This document shows, in pieces, positions 1 through 7,760 of a stretch of DNA of 64,000 bases. A program made the translations under genes and the position numbers. The first letter of the stretch is position 1. Every line of letters begins with the position of its first letter. Under the pieces are notes generated by a model. That model ran no database searches and was not told where the DNA came from. It saw nothing but the letters and a program-made list of their open reading frames with translations. The DNA lies in assembly GCA_964473525.1 (NCBI GenBank), contig CAYYPK010000009.1, forward strand, positions 160,266-224,265, read 5' to 3'. The stretch is from GCA-2687025 sp964473525 (GTDB taxonomy: Bacteria; Poribacteria; WGA-4E; GCA-2687025).

Positions 1-28
1 CCTGCGACGCGCTAGTTCGTATCGCAGG
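1..28 (-). terminator. Possible hairpin terminator downstream of the inositol-phosphate synthase gene
   Basis: CCTGCGA at 1-7 is the exact inverse of TCGCAGG at 22-28, giving a 7-bp stem with a 14-nt loop about 35 bases after the stop of the minus-strand gene ending at 62. The position suits transcription termination, but the bases that would form a U-run lie beyond the window edge, so the role is inferred. Confidence 0.3.
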
Positions 29-61
29 GCGTTGGAACGAAATCATCGGTGACTGGCAGCC

Positions 62-1135
62 CTACCGACCGCTGACGAAGCTCTCGACCATCTCGTGGGC
101 TTCGGCGTCGGTGTACTGCGACGGCGGCGACTTCATGAAGTACGCGCTGGGTCCAATCAGCGCCCCAGCGACGCCACGGTCGCTCGCGAGCTTGCAGCAA
201 CGAATGGCGTCGATCGCCACACCTGCGGAGTTGGGCGAGTCCCAGACCTCCAGCTTGAGTTCCATGCTGACCGGCACATCGCCGAACTCGCGGCCCTCAA
301 TGCGAATGTGGCACCACTTCCTGTCCTCGAGCCACGGAATGTGGTCGCTAGGCCCGATGTACACGTTCTTCGGATCGACCTTGTACTCGAGCTGCGAAGT
401 GACTGCGTCCGTCTTGCTGATCCGCTTGGACTCCAAACGCTCCTTCTCGAGCATGTTCATGAAGTCCATATTGCCGCCGACGTTGAGCTGCGATGTCCGG
501 TCCAGCACTACGCCGCGGTCGTTGAAGAGACGCGTTAGGACGCGATGCACGATGGTCGCGCCCATCTGAGCCTTGATGTCGTCACCAACGATCGGGAGAC
601 CCGCGTCCTCGAACCTGCCGCTCCACCGGCTGTTACGCGCGATGAACACCGGTATGCAGTTGACCACGGCCACGCCCGCGGCGAGCGCTTGCTCCATGTA
701 CCAGCGCGTGGCTTTCTCGCTGCCAACCGGGAGGTAATTGACCAGCACATCGGCCTGCGTGTCGGCGAGAACCTGCGCGACATCCACGGGCGCTTCGCCG
801 GACTCCTCGATCGTCTGCCGGTAGTACTGACCTAGCCCGTCGTTCGTCGGCCCCCGCATGACGGTAACACCGGTTGGCGGAATGTCCGCGAACTTGATCG
901 TGTTGTTGAGCGGGACCATGAGGGCGTCACTCACGTCCCGGCCGACCTTGTCGTCATCCACGTCGAACGCCGCGACGACCTCGACATCGCTTACGTGATA
1001 GGGGCCAAGTCTGACGTGCATCAGGCCGGGGATGAAGTCTTCGTCGGACGCATCGCGGTAGTACGTCAGGCCTTGCACGAGAGACGACGCGCAGTTCCCA
1101 CAGCCGACGATAGCGATGCGGATATTGGAGTTCAT
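62..1135 (-). CDS. ino1: Inositol-1-phosphate synthase (myo-inositol-3-phosphate synthase)
   Basis: The 357-residue product has the NAD-binding start RIAIVGCGNCASSLVQG and, further on, SQLNVGGNMDFMNM and a DIKAQMGATIVHR segment, which fit the prokaryotic (mycobacterial/archaeal type) inositol-1-phosphate synthases; the length is also typical of that group, shorter than the eukaryotic enzyme. The family converts glucose-6-phosphate to inositol-1-phosphate by an NAD-dependent oxidation, aldol cyclisation and reduction in the cytoplasm. I place the start at the ATG at 1135 because the sequence from there matches the family N-terminus and an AGGA-type ribosome site lies just upstream; the frame stays open further upstream without family-like sequence. 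It lies 67 bases after the small gene at 1203-1553 on the same strand, probably co-transcribed. The product could feed inositol phospholipid or compatible-solute synthesis; nothing in the window decides which. Confidence 0.9.
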   Translation of the reverse strand: MNSNIRIAIVGCGNCASSLVQGLTYYRDASDEDFIPGLMHVRLGPYHVSDVEVVAAFDVDDDKVGRDVSDALMVPLNNTIKFADIPPTGVTVMRGPTNDGLGQYYRQTIEESGEAPVDVAQVLADTQADVLVNYLPVGSEKATRWYMEQALAAGVAVVNCIPVFIARNSRWSGRFEDAGLPIVGDDIKAQMGATIVHRVLTRLFNDRGVVLDRTSQLNVGGNMDFMNMLEKERLESKRISKTDAVTSQLEYKVDPKNVYIGPSDHIPWLEDRKWCHIRIEGREFGDVPVSMELKLEVWDSPNSAGVAIDAIRCCKLASDRGVAGALIGPSAYFMKSPPSQYTDAEAHEMVESFVSGR

Positions 1136-1202
1136 TTGATGATTCCTCGTTTCAGTGCGAGTGGCTGGTGATGTACTGGAGGTGGCGCCTGATCCTGGCC
1201 TC

Positions 1203-1553
1203 CTAATCACCAGTGACTACGGTGAACCCGCCAACAAGCGTTACGGTAGCGGTGAGAGTCTGTAGCTTCGCCATCGGCTGCCGCAAGGCGTCCGGGGTGC
1301 GGTGTTCGCCTTCGGGAGCCCACACCTCATCGTTGGCATCCACGTTTTCCCACAGCGTGATCCACGCGTAGTCCACCTTGGCGTTGGCGACCCCGGGCAG
1401 ATAGCCGCGGTACCCCTTGAGCAACTGCGCATCGATGCACCCTGGGAGGGCCTTCGTCGCCGCGAGGAACGAACCGAGCATGAACTCCTCAAAGTCCCAT
1501 GGATTCGTCTCGGGTTTGAGTACCGCTGTGTGGATGACTCGGAATCGGATCAT
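1203..1553 (-). CDS. Small conserved-looking protein, possibly dimeric alpha/beta barrel
   Basis: The 116-residue product starts MIRFRVIHTAVLKPE and contains FEEFMLGSFLAATKALPGCIDAQ and YAWITLWEN. A beta-start, a helix rich in F/L/A, a phrase about a short-range strand (LPGCIDAQLLKG) and a W-containing strand are reminiscent of ferredoxin-like dimeric alpha/beta barrel proteins (antibiotic monooxygenase or stress-responsive A/B-barrel types), but no catalytic signature lets me name an activity. The start at the ATG at 1553 is supported by a GGAGGAA ribosome site about 9 bases upstream. It is the first gene of a two-gene minus-strand unit with the inositol-phosphate synthase and is divergent from ssrA. 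Confidence 0.65.
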   Translation of the reverse strand: MIRFRVIHTAVLKPETNPWDFEEFMLGSFLAATKALPGCIDAQLLKGYRGYLPGVANAKVDYAWITLWENVDANDEVWAPEGEHRTPDALRQPMAKLQTLTATVTLVGGFTVVTGD

Positions 1554-1666
1554 GCGTCGCCGTTCCTCCACGCGTTGCTGCCCGCCCTGCGCTGTCGCGG
1601 GCGACGGATCGGTTCCGGGACCGCGCCAATGCGCTGCGGCACAGCACTCCGATCGGGACACACCCA

Positions 1667-1694
1667 ATAATGCCAAATCCAGTACACATGGCAA
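1667..1694 (-). promoter_or_regulatory. Candidate promoter for the 1203-1553 / ino1 unit
   Basis: Read on the minus strand, TTGCCA (1694-1689) is followed after 16 bases by CATTAT (1672-1667). This is a fair match to a sigma-70 promoter, about 110 bases upstream of the ATG at 1553. It is back-to-back with the ssrA promoter at 1723-1751. Confidence 0.4.
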
Positions 1695-1722
1695 GCGTAC
1701 GTGCGACGCGTGGGTGTCGACT

Positions 1723-1751
1723 TTGCGATACCTCCCGCCGTACGCTATAAT
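1723..1751 (+). promoter_or_regulatory. Sigma-70-type promoter of ssrA
   Basis: TTGCGA at 1723-1728 and TATAAT at 1746-1751 are separated by exactly 17 bases. The predicted transcript start is near 1758, about 40 bases before the mature 5' end of tmRNA, leaving a short leader to be removed by RNase P. The perfect -10 box fits a highly expressed stable RNA. Confidence 0.8.
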
Positions 1752-1797
1752 GCCTCTGCTATTGAGCAGTGTCGGCTCCGCTTACGCGCGCGCATGT

Positions 1798-2154
1798 GGG
1801 GGCGTAATGGTTTCGACGGGATCAGACTGCTGGCAAGGTTGCATGTCGAGGTTCCACCAGGCCTCGTTAAACCGGTGGACAATTGATAACTGCCAACACT
1901 GAAATGGCACTAGCCGCCTAACACGGTCGGCCGTCCGCCACTTGCGTGTCTACCGCTTGTGGGTCGGGCGTCACATTGTAGACTGGCGAAGCCCGTTGGC
2001 CACCGACAAGGCTTCGCGAGATTTATTAGTGGCTAGCGGATGTATTCCCTGCCCGTGGGGACGGCGTCTTGCGAAACACAACCGCGGGAAAAGCATGTAG
2101 TAGCCTTTCTGGCGATGTTCTCGGACGCGAGTTCGACTCTCGCCGCCTCCACCA
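1798..2154 (+). ncRNA. ssrA: Transfer-messenger RNA (tmRNA)
   Basis: The 5' end GGGGGCG (1798-1804) pairs with CGCCTCC (2144-2150), followed by an encoded ACCA to 2154. The third pair is G-U, the identity signal for alanyl-tRNA synthetase. GGTTTCGACGGG near the 5' end is the conserved tmRNA D-arm region, and GAGTTCGACTCTC near the 3' end is the T-arm. The tag reading frame starts at GCC 1892 and reads ANTEMALAA, then TAA at 1919-1921; the ALAA ending is the conserved proteolysis signal. The RNA rescues stalled ribosomes with SmpB, whose gene is not in the window. It is a one-piece tmRNA of 357 nt, and its tag is nine residues with Met where Tyr is common. The Ala resume codon is assigned by alignment, not proven. 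Confidence 0.96.
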
Positions 2155-2167
2155 CCCCTTCTTACAC

Positions 2168-2190
2168 GCGATGCGCATTGCGCGCATCGC
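2168..2190 (+). terminator. Hairpin after ssrA
   Basis: GCGATGCG (2168-2175) and CGCATCGC (2183-2190) form a perfect 8-bp stem with a 7-nt loop, 13 bases after the tmRNA 3' end. No U-run follows, so it may end transcription weakly, act in 3' processing, or sit in the leader of the lipase-like gene starting at 2205. Confidence 0.45.
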
Positions 2191-2204
2191 AAGATCGTGC
2201 GTCC

Positions 2205-3293
2205 ATGCGTCCTCACATATTCCTGATTCCCGGCTACTTAGGCTTTCGCGGAAAGCAGGGATACTCGGGGTACTGGGACACTGTGGCGCCCATCCTCACG
2301 GAGCGCGGCTTTACGTGCCACTCCGTGATGACCGATCCCGTGGCCATTGTCGCGCGACGCGCCCGCTCGTTGCGAAACGCCATCATCACCGCCTGCGGCA
2401 ATGACACTGACGGATCCCCGATCCATCTTGTGGGCCACAGCATGGGGGGTCTCGACGCGCGGTATCTGTTGTCTCCCGCCACCTCCGTGCGACTGCCGGA
2501 TGGGCTGCGCGCGCGCGTACAGACGTCAGTGTCTATCGCGACGCCGCATTACGGCACCCCTATCGCCGACTTCTACCAGTCTCTGCGCGCCGAGGAGCTG
2601 ATGGGCTTCATTGGGAGGGTCGCCGCCCGTTGGAGCACGGACGGACGGCTCGATCAGGCGAGCAAGTTCATCGCGGAGCACCGCCGCCACATTGACCGTG
2701 TTCTGTCGAAGGCTGGGCGTGAGGAGTTCGCTCGGATTCTCCAGGGCATCGTCGAGGCGAACCCAGACGACTACTCGGAACTGCGCGCGTACCTCACGAG
2801 CCTTGCCAGGTACCGGGGGGCGCTACGGCGGCTTCGCATCCGCTACATGGCCCGCTTCAACGACCGTGTCACCGACGACCCCGACATGCGCTACATGAGC
2901 TACGTGTCCGGCGCCGAGGCGGTGCGGGTGAAGGATGTTGGCACCTGGATCTATCGCCTCGGGACGTTCATCGCCGGAGGGGTGGGCAAGGTGGCCCTAC
3001 CACCGCTCCCGAATGGCGGAGTCGTTCCAGAGGAGCGGGTTGTGTCCGTCTTCCATGGCGGGGACGCTGGAGCCTCGCTGACCCTCCCACCGAAGCTTTC
3101 AGATGGCGTCGTGCCAAGCGCCTCACAGTTCTGGGGTGAGTTCGGTGGCTATGTGCCATTGGACCACCATGCGGTGATCGGCAGATTCGATCTGTTGCCT
3201 GCCCGCGAGCCAGACCTGCACGAGCTCTACGGCCGAATCGCCGCCGACCTGCTGGGCGCGAGGGAACTACCGAGACCAGACGACGCGTCGTGA
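2205..3293 (+). CDS. Lipase-like alpha/beta hydrolase (triacylglycerol lipase/esterase type)
   Basis: The 362-residue product begins MRPHIFLIPGYLGF, where the IPGYLG segment is the oxyanion-hole strand of lipases. The nucleophile elbow GHSMGG places the catalytic serine at about residue 79. Downstream, SDGVVPSAS and LDHHAVIG are in the places of the catalytic aspartate and histidine of bacterial triacylglycerol lipases (Burkholderia/Pseudomonas type). No signal peptide is visible, so it is probably cytoplasmic or secreted by another route. The ATG at 2205 is chosen because the open frame upstream lies inside tmRNA; no clear ribosome site precedes it, and the ssrA hairpin lies immediately upstream. 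Substrate cannot be told from the sequence. Confidence 0.85.
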   Translation: MRPHIFLIPGYLGFRGKQGYSGYWDTVAPILTERGFTCHSVMTDPVAIVARRARSLRNAIITACGNDTDGSPIHLVGHSMGGLDARYLLSPATSVRLPDGLRARVQTSVSIATPHYGTPIADFYQSLRAEELMGFIGRVAARWSTDGRLDQASKFIAEHRRHIDRVLSKAGREEFARILQGIVEANPDDYSELRAYLTSLARYRGALRRLRIRYMARFNDRVTDDPDMRYMSYVSGAEAVRVKDVGTWIYRLGTFIAGGVGKVALPPLPNGGVVPEERVVSVFHGGDAGASLTLPPKLSDGVVPSASQFWGEFGGYVPLDHHAVIGRFDLLPAREPDLHELYGRIAADLLGARELPRPDDAS

Positions 3294-3325
3294 TCGCGGC
3301 CGCGCGGCCGAGGATAGGAGGTCCC

Positions 3326-4144
3326 ATGACGGAGCAGGAGTTCGAGAATCACGTCCTGCGCATTAAGATGAACGGCTTCACCGTGTTGCCGGGGATGCTG
3401 ACACCCGAGGAGTGCGATGAGGCGCAGACCGCTCTGGAGCGGCTCTCTGAAGAGGAGCGCGACCTGCCCGGGTCTCCGGGTGGAACGCACGGGATGCAGA
3501 TATACAACCTGCTGAACAAGGCGCGTGTCTTCGAGCGTGTGTATCAGATCCCGCCGCTGCTTCGCGTGATCCGTCACTTCCTCGGCGGCGACGCCATCCT
3601 GAGCTCGACGCAGGCGCACATTGTCTTCCCGGGCGCGCCGGACCAGGGCTTGCACTCCGACGGCTCACAGACGGGGCCGAACTACGCGCTGTCAGACGCT
3701 GATGGCGGTCAACGCATCACGAGTCACGTCCTCGGGTTCAACGTCGTGTTCTGCATCAGCGACTATACTCGGCAGAATGGGGCGACGCGCATCGTGCCCG
3801 GTAGCCACCGCATCGACGGTCTCCGCGTGCCCAGTGGGCGCGTTCCCGGCGAGTTCGTCGTCGAGGCGGAACGCGGCTCCGTCGTCATGTTCAATATCTC
3901 AACGTGGCACGGCTCCTCCGAACACACGGGCGACTCTCCGCGCTATGCCGTGATGACGCCGTGGCGCCGCCGTTGGCTGCGCGCCGAGGTGGATCTGGGT
4001 CGCATGGTGAACCCCGACGTGCTGGAACGCGCCGGGGAGGACGGGCCGACAATTTTCGGCATTCCCGCGCGCGAGCCCACCGTGGACCGCTGGAAGTGGG
4101 ACTGGAGCAAGGGTCAGCCGAAGCCGGAGTGGATGGCCGAGTAG
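3326..4144 (+). CDS. Phytanoyl-CoA dioxygenase (PhyH) family protein
   Basis: The 272-residue product is an Fe(II)/2-oxoglutarate-dependent oxygenase of the PhyH family. The metal triad can be placed at H110 and D112 in LHSDGSQ and H195 in TWHGSSEHTG, with R206 in the expected place for 2-oxoglutarate binding. The N-terminal helix-rich part (LTPEECDEAQTALERL) is also typical. An AGGAGG site at 3316-3321 fixes the ATG at 3326 over an in-frame start 36 bases upstream. A GC-rich palindrome (3297-3310) separates it from the lipase-like gene. The family hydroxylates diverse small molecules; the substrate here is unknown. A methyltransferase gene follows after 57 bases on the same strand. Confidence 0.9.
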   Translation: MTEQEFENHVLRIKMNGFTVLPGMLTPEECDEAQTALERLSEEERDLPGSPGGTHGMQIYNLLNKARVFERVYQIPPLLRVIRHFLGGDAILSSTQAHIVFPGAPDQGLHSDGSQTGPNYALSDADGGQRITSHVLGFNVVFCISDYTRQNGATRIVPGSHRIDGLRVPSGRVPGEFVVEAERGSVVMFNISTWHGSSEHTGDSPRYAVMTPWRRRWLRAEVDLGRMVNPDVLERAGEDGPTIFGIPAREPTVDRWKWDWSKGQPKPEWMAE

Positions 4145-4201
4145 CCGGCCCCGCTCCCACGGTCATGCATCCACGCGGGCGTCTCATTGGAGGCGCTCGC
4201 G

Positions 4202-4972
4202 ATGGCCAGCATTTTCGACTTCCCAGACGTATACGACGCCGTCCTTCGGGCTCCTCTGCCTCAGATTGACCGAGAAGCCCGATCCGTGCGTCAGTTGCTC
4301 GCGCGCCGAGGCATCGCGACAGGCCGCCTGTTGGAACTCGCCTGCGGGACGTGCACACACGGTATCCTCCTCGCCCAGCAGGGATTCCAGGTCACCGGTA
4401 TCGACCTGAGTCCGAACATGGTCGAAGCTGCGATGTCGCGCGCGGCGGCGGCGGGGGTCTCGCTACATGTGACCCAGGCCGACATCGCCGATTTCACGCT
4501 TGAGGATCCGCCGTTCGACGCGGCGATCTTCATGGCGGAGACGTTCCCAATCCTCACGGAGTATGAGGGCATCGCCAGCCACTTCGCGTGCGTGCGACAG
4601 AGTATGCGGCGGGGCGGAGTCTACATCATCGACATCGACGCCCACCGCGCCGGTGTTCGTGACGAATACAAGGTGTGGGGCGAGCGAACGGAGCAGGTAG
4701 GCGACGCCCGCGTGGACATCTGGCACGAGAACTTCCCCGGTGACTTTGTCGACGGCATCAGTCGGCTCGTCATGCACTGTAGGATCCACGCAGACGGCGC
4801 CGTCCATGAGACGCGCGATGACTGGCGCATCCGCCAGTACAACCCCTGGCATCTGTCGGCCCTCGTAAGAACGCTGGCAGGCTGGAAGCTGTCGGGATTC
4901 TACTCGCGTGGCAGCGCGTCACACGACATCGCCGACGACCCCGGATACCTGATGACCCTGGAGGCCGTCTAG
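4202..4972 (+). CDS. Class I SAM-dependent methyltransferase
   Basis: The 256-residue product has a classical methyltransferase motif I, LLELACGTCTHG, followed by the acidic strand end VTGIDLSPNM (motif II), VTQADIADF (motif III) and a DAAIFMAETFPIL stretch (motif IV region). It therefore transfers a methyl group from S-adenosylmethionine in the cytoplasm to an unidentified acceptor. A GGAGG site at 4189-4193 favours the ATG at 4202 over an upstream TTG. Its place between a PhyH oxygenase and a GNAT acetyltransferase suggests tailoring of a small molecule, but there is no core biosynthetic enzyme next to it. Confidence 0.85.
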   Translation: MASIFDFPDVYDAVLRAPLPQIDREARSVRQLLARRGIATGRLLELACGTCTHGILLAQQGFQVTGIDLSPNMVEAAMSRAAAAGVSLHVTQADIADFTLEDPPFDAAIFMAETFPILTEYEGIASHFACVRQSMRRGGVYIIDIDAHRAGVRDEYKVWGERTEQVGDARVDIWHENFPGDFVDGISRLVMHCRIHADGAVHETRDDWRIRQYNPWHLSALVRTLAGWKLSGFYSRGSASHDIADDPGYLMTLEAV

Positions 4973-5006
4973 GCGGCGCCAACAACTGGCGGATCTGGAC
5001 GCACTC

Positions 5007-5981
5007 ATGCAGATCACCCCACTCGACGCATCGCGATTCGAGGAGGCTGTCGCGCTCTGGGACGCCGCGCATATGAACGCGGAACCCGGCGTGGATCAGC
5101 TGGGCGAGCCGCTGACGACCGACTATCTGCTCGGACTGGCACAGTCGGACAAATACGTCTCGGACGCCACCGTCGTCGCGGACGATCAGGGCGCGACCGT
5201 GGGCGTCGCGTGGGGCGTTGTCGAGCAGGAGACCAAGTTCGGTATCGACGACTACCGTCACGCTGCGGCGCAGCTTACAGGCATCGCCGTGCATCCAGAA
5301 CATAGAGAGCGAGGGGTCGCACTGGCCTTGCTGTCGCGCGTCGAGGCTGCGATGCGCAAACGCGGACACCTGGCCATTGATTGCACGCCCTGCGCCGTGC
5401 CCGTAGACAGCGGCGCCTACCGCTTCTTGAACTCGTGCGGCTACAACGCCGTGCTCTACGTGTACCACATCTACCACGACCTATCGCGCTTCAGGCTCAC
5501 GTCAGACATTGCGGCTCTCCGGCAACGCCTCGAGGCAGAGGGCGTCAGATTCCGGTGGCTGGATCCTTCTGACCACGACGCCCTGCTCGATATGTGGAGG
5601 GAGCACTTCCCGTACTGGTCGCTGAGCGAAGGGAGCGAGGACATCGACGACTTCCGCAGCCGCGCAGGGCACAGCACGTGGGGCTTCCGGTATCTGCTCG
5701 CTGAGGCGGGTGAGCGGCTCGTCGGCTTCATAGGCGACATCTGGCCGGAGCCTGGTGGCGAGGGTTCCTTCACCAGTCCGGGAGTCATCCCCGCATTTCG
5801 AGGTCGGGGCATCGGGACCGTTCTCGCGCACTTTGCCCTCGACTACATGAAGAGCGAGGACACGAGCTTCACCACCTATTCGACCAGTGGCATGAACCCC
5901 GCGCAGTTCCTCTATCTGCGCGCCGGAGCGACAGTGCAAGCCATTACGTGCAGCTGGTACCGCAAGCTGTTGGTGGGGTAG
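5007..5981 (+). CDS. Tandem GNAT N-acetyltransferase
   Basis: The 324-residue product carries two GNAT folds. The first (about residues 1-160) has LTGIAVHPEHRERGVALALL, the acetyl-CoA pyrophosphate-binding R/Q-x-x-G-x-G/A region, slightly degenerate. The second (about 170-324) has FTSPGVIPAFRGRGIGTVL, a better-preserved RGRGIG loop. Double GNAT proteins use acetyl-CoA to acylate amines; in many, only one half is active, here more likely the C-terminal one. The ribosome site before the ATG at 5007 is weak. The ABC exporter genes begin 30 bases downstream. Confidence 0.85.
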   Translation: MQITPLDASRFEEAVALWDAAHMNAEPGVDQLGEPLTTDYLLGLAQSDKYVSDATVVADDQGATVGVAWGVVEQETKFGIDDYRHAAAQLTGIAVHPEHRERGVALALLSRVEAAMRKRGHLAIDCTPCAVPVDSGAYRFLNSCGYNAVLYVYHIYHDLSRFRLTSDIAALRQRLEAEGVRFRWLDPSDHDALLDMWREHFPYWSLSEGSEDIDDFRSRAGHSTWGFRYLLAEAGERLVGFIGDIWPEPGGEGSFTSPGVIPAFRGRGIGTVLAHFALDYMKSEDTSFTTYSTSGMNPAQFLYLRAGATVQAITCSWYRKLLVG

Positions 5982-6011
5982 AGCGGCGTTGGGGCAGGAG
6001 GGCAGCGGATC

Positions 6012-7760
6012 GTGCACGCCGTCGAAACACGACGCTACCGCGCGTTGATCGCGGAATATCTGATACCGCAGTGGCGTAGGGTAGCGCTGCTGGCGCTGTT
6101 CCTCCTGGCGGGCGTCGGGCTGAACCTGCTACATCCCCAGATAGTGCGGCACTTCATTGACGCTGCGAGGGCTGGGGCCGCCGTGCGCAACCTGGTTATC
6201 GCTGGGTGCATCTTGCTAGCCGCGGGCGTGGCGGGCCAGATCGTCCAGGTCGTGGGATCGTACCTCGCCGAAGACGTGGGCTGGGTCGCGACCAACCGCC
6301 TCCGCTCCGACCTTGCCCTCCACTGCCTCCGGCTGGATCTCCGCTTCCACAACGACCGAACGCCGGGCGAAATGATCGAGCGGGTGGACGGTGACGTCAC
6401 CGCCCTGTCCAACTTCCTCTCTCAGTTCACACTGCAGATCGTGGGCAGCGCGCTGTTCCTCGTCGGGGCGCTGACGATGGTGTGGATCGAGGACTGGCAG
6501 CTCGGTCTCACGCTCACCGCCTTCTCAGGCTCCGCCATCGCGCTTCTCATCAGGCTGCGGCACATCGCCGTCCCCGCGTTCGAAGCGGAGCGCGAGGCGT
6601 TTGCGGAGCAGTTTGGGGTCATTGAGGAGCGGCTCGCGGGAGTCGAGGACATCCGAACGAACGGTGGCGACGGCTACACGATGAATCGTCTGTACGCCGT
6701 CATGGGCGACGCTTTCACGAAGGTCAGACGATCGGCGATGTTCGGTCACGTACTGTATGGGACAGCCGACGCGTTGTTCGCTCTGAGCTACGCCATCGTG
6801 TTCGGCTTCGGCATCGTGCGGTATCGCGAGGGCGCGTTCACGATCGGCGCGGTGTACCTCGTCTTCCACTACACGAGCATGCTGCAGGCGCCCCTGCAGC
6901 AACTGACACGGCAATTGCAGGATCTCCAGAACGCTACGGCTGGCATCGTTCGTATCGACGAGTTGTATGGAACGAAGAGCGCGCTCGTAGAGCGGGCGGC
7001 GAAGCACATTCCGACCGGCGCGCTGGCCGTTGAGTTCGATCATGTCTCCTTCCGGTACGTCGAGGACGAGCCAGTGCTGCGGGATGTCGCCTTCCGCCTT
7101 CCGCGCGGACGGACACTCGGCCTGCTGGGACGAACGGGCAGCGGCAAGACAACCATCACACGCTTGCTGTTCCGGTTGTACGACCCGGACGAGGGAAGCG
7201 TGCTTCTCAGCGGCGTCGACCTACGCGACGCGTCGGTGGAGGTGGCGCGACATCGCGTTGGGATGGTGACGCAGGACGTACAGCTCTTTAACGGCACCGT
7301 ACGCGACAACCTGACGCTCTTCGATGACGCAGTCCCTACGGAGCGCATTGAGGAGGTGCTGTCCGACCTCGACATGATGGATTGGGCGAACGGTCTGTCC
7401 GACGGTCTGGACACACCCCTGGACGCGACGGGCGCCGGTCTCTCCGCAGGCGAGGCGCAACTCCTCGCCTTTGCCCGAGTCTTCCTGAAAGACCCCGGCG
7501 TCGTGATTCTCGACGAGCCGTCGTCCAGGCTCGACCCCGCGACAGAACGGCAGATGGACAACGCCGTGTCGAGGCTTCTGGCAGGGCGCACGGGAATCAT
7601 CATTGCCCATCGACTCTCCACCGTCCGTCGCGTGGACAACATCCTCATCCTCGAGAGCGGCAGGATCGCAGAAGAAGGCGAACGAGAGCGCCTCGCCGCC
7701 GATCCCGACTCGAGGTTCGCGCAGCTCCTGCGAACGGGGTTGGAGGACGAGTTGGCATGA
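6012..7760 (+). CDS. ABC exporter half-transporter, first subunit
   Basis: The 582-residue protein has an N-terminal six-helix exporter domain (about 1-320) and a C-terminal ATPase domain. The ATPase has Walker A GRTGSGKTT, a variant signature LSAGEAQ, Walker B VVILDEPSS with the catalytic glutamate present, and the H-loop IIAHRLS. It starts with GTG at 6012 preceded by a GGAGGG site. Its stop overlaps the start of the second subunit gene (ATGA), so translation is coupled and the pair should form a heterodimer in the inner membrane. Substrate unknown: lipid, peptide or a modified small molecule are all possible given the modifying enzymes upstream. Confidence 0.92.
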   Translation: MHAVETRRYRALIAEYLIPQWRRVALLALFLLAGVGLNLLHPQIVRHFIDAARAGAAVRNLVIAGCILLAAGVAGQIVQVVGSYLAEDVGWVATNRLRSDLALHCLRLDLRFHNDRTPGEMIERVDGDVTALSNFLSQFTLQIVGSALFLVGALTMVWIEDWQLGLTLTAFSGSAIALLIRLRHIAVPAFEAEREAFAEQFGVIEERLAGVEDIRTNGGDGYTMNRLYAVMGDAFTKVRRSAMFGHVLYGTADALFALSYAIVFGFGIVRYREGAFTIGAVYLVFHYTSMLQAPLQQLTRQLQDLQNATAGIVRIDELYGTKSALVERAAKHIPTGALAVEFDHVSFRYVEDEPVLRDVAFRLPRGRTLGLLGRTGSGKTTITRLLFRLYDPDEGSVLLSGVDLRDASVEVARHRVGMVTQDVQLFNGTVRDNLTLFDDAVPTERIEEVLSDLDMMDWANGLSDGLDTPLDATGAGLSAGEAQLLAFARVFLKDPGVVILDEPSSRLDPATERQMDNAVSRLLAGRTGIIIAHRLSTVRRVDNILILESGRIAEEGERERLAADPDSRFAQLLRTGLEDELA

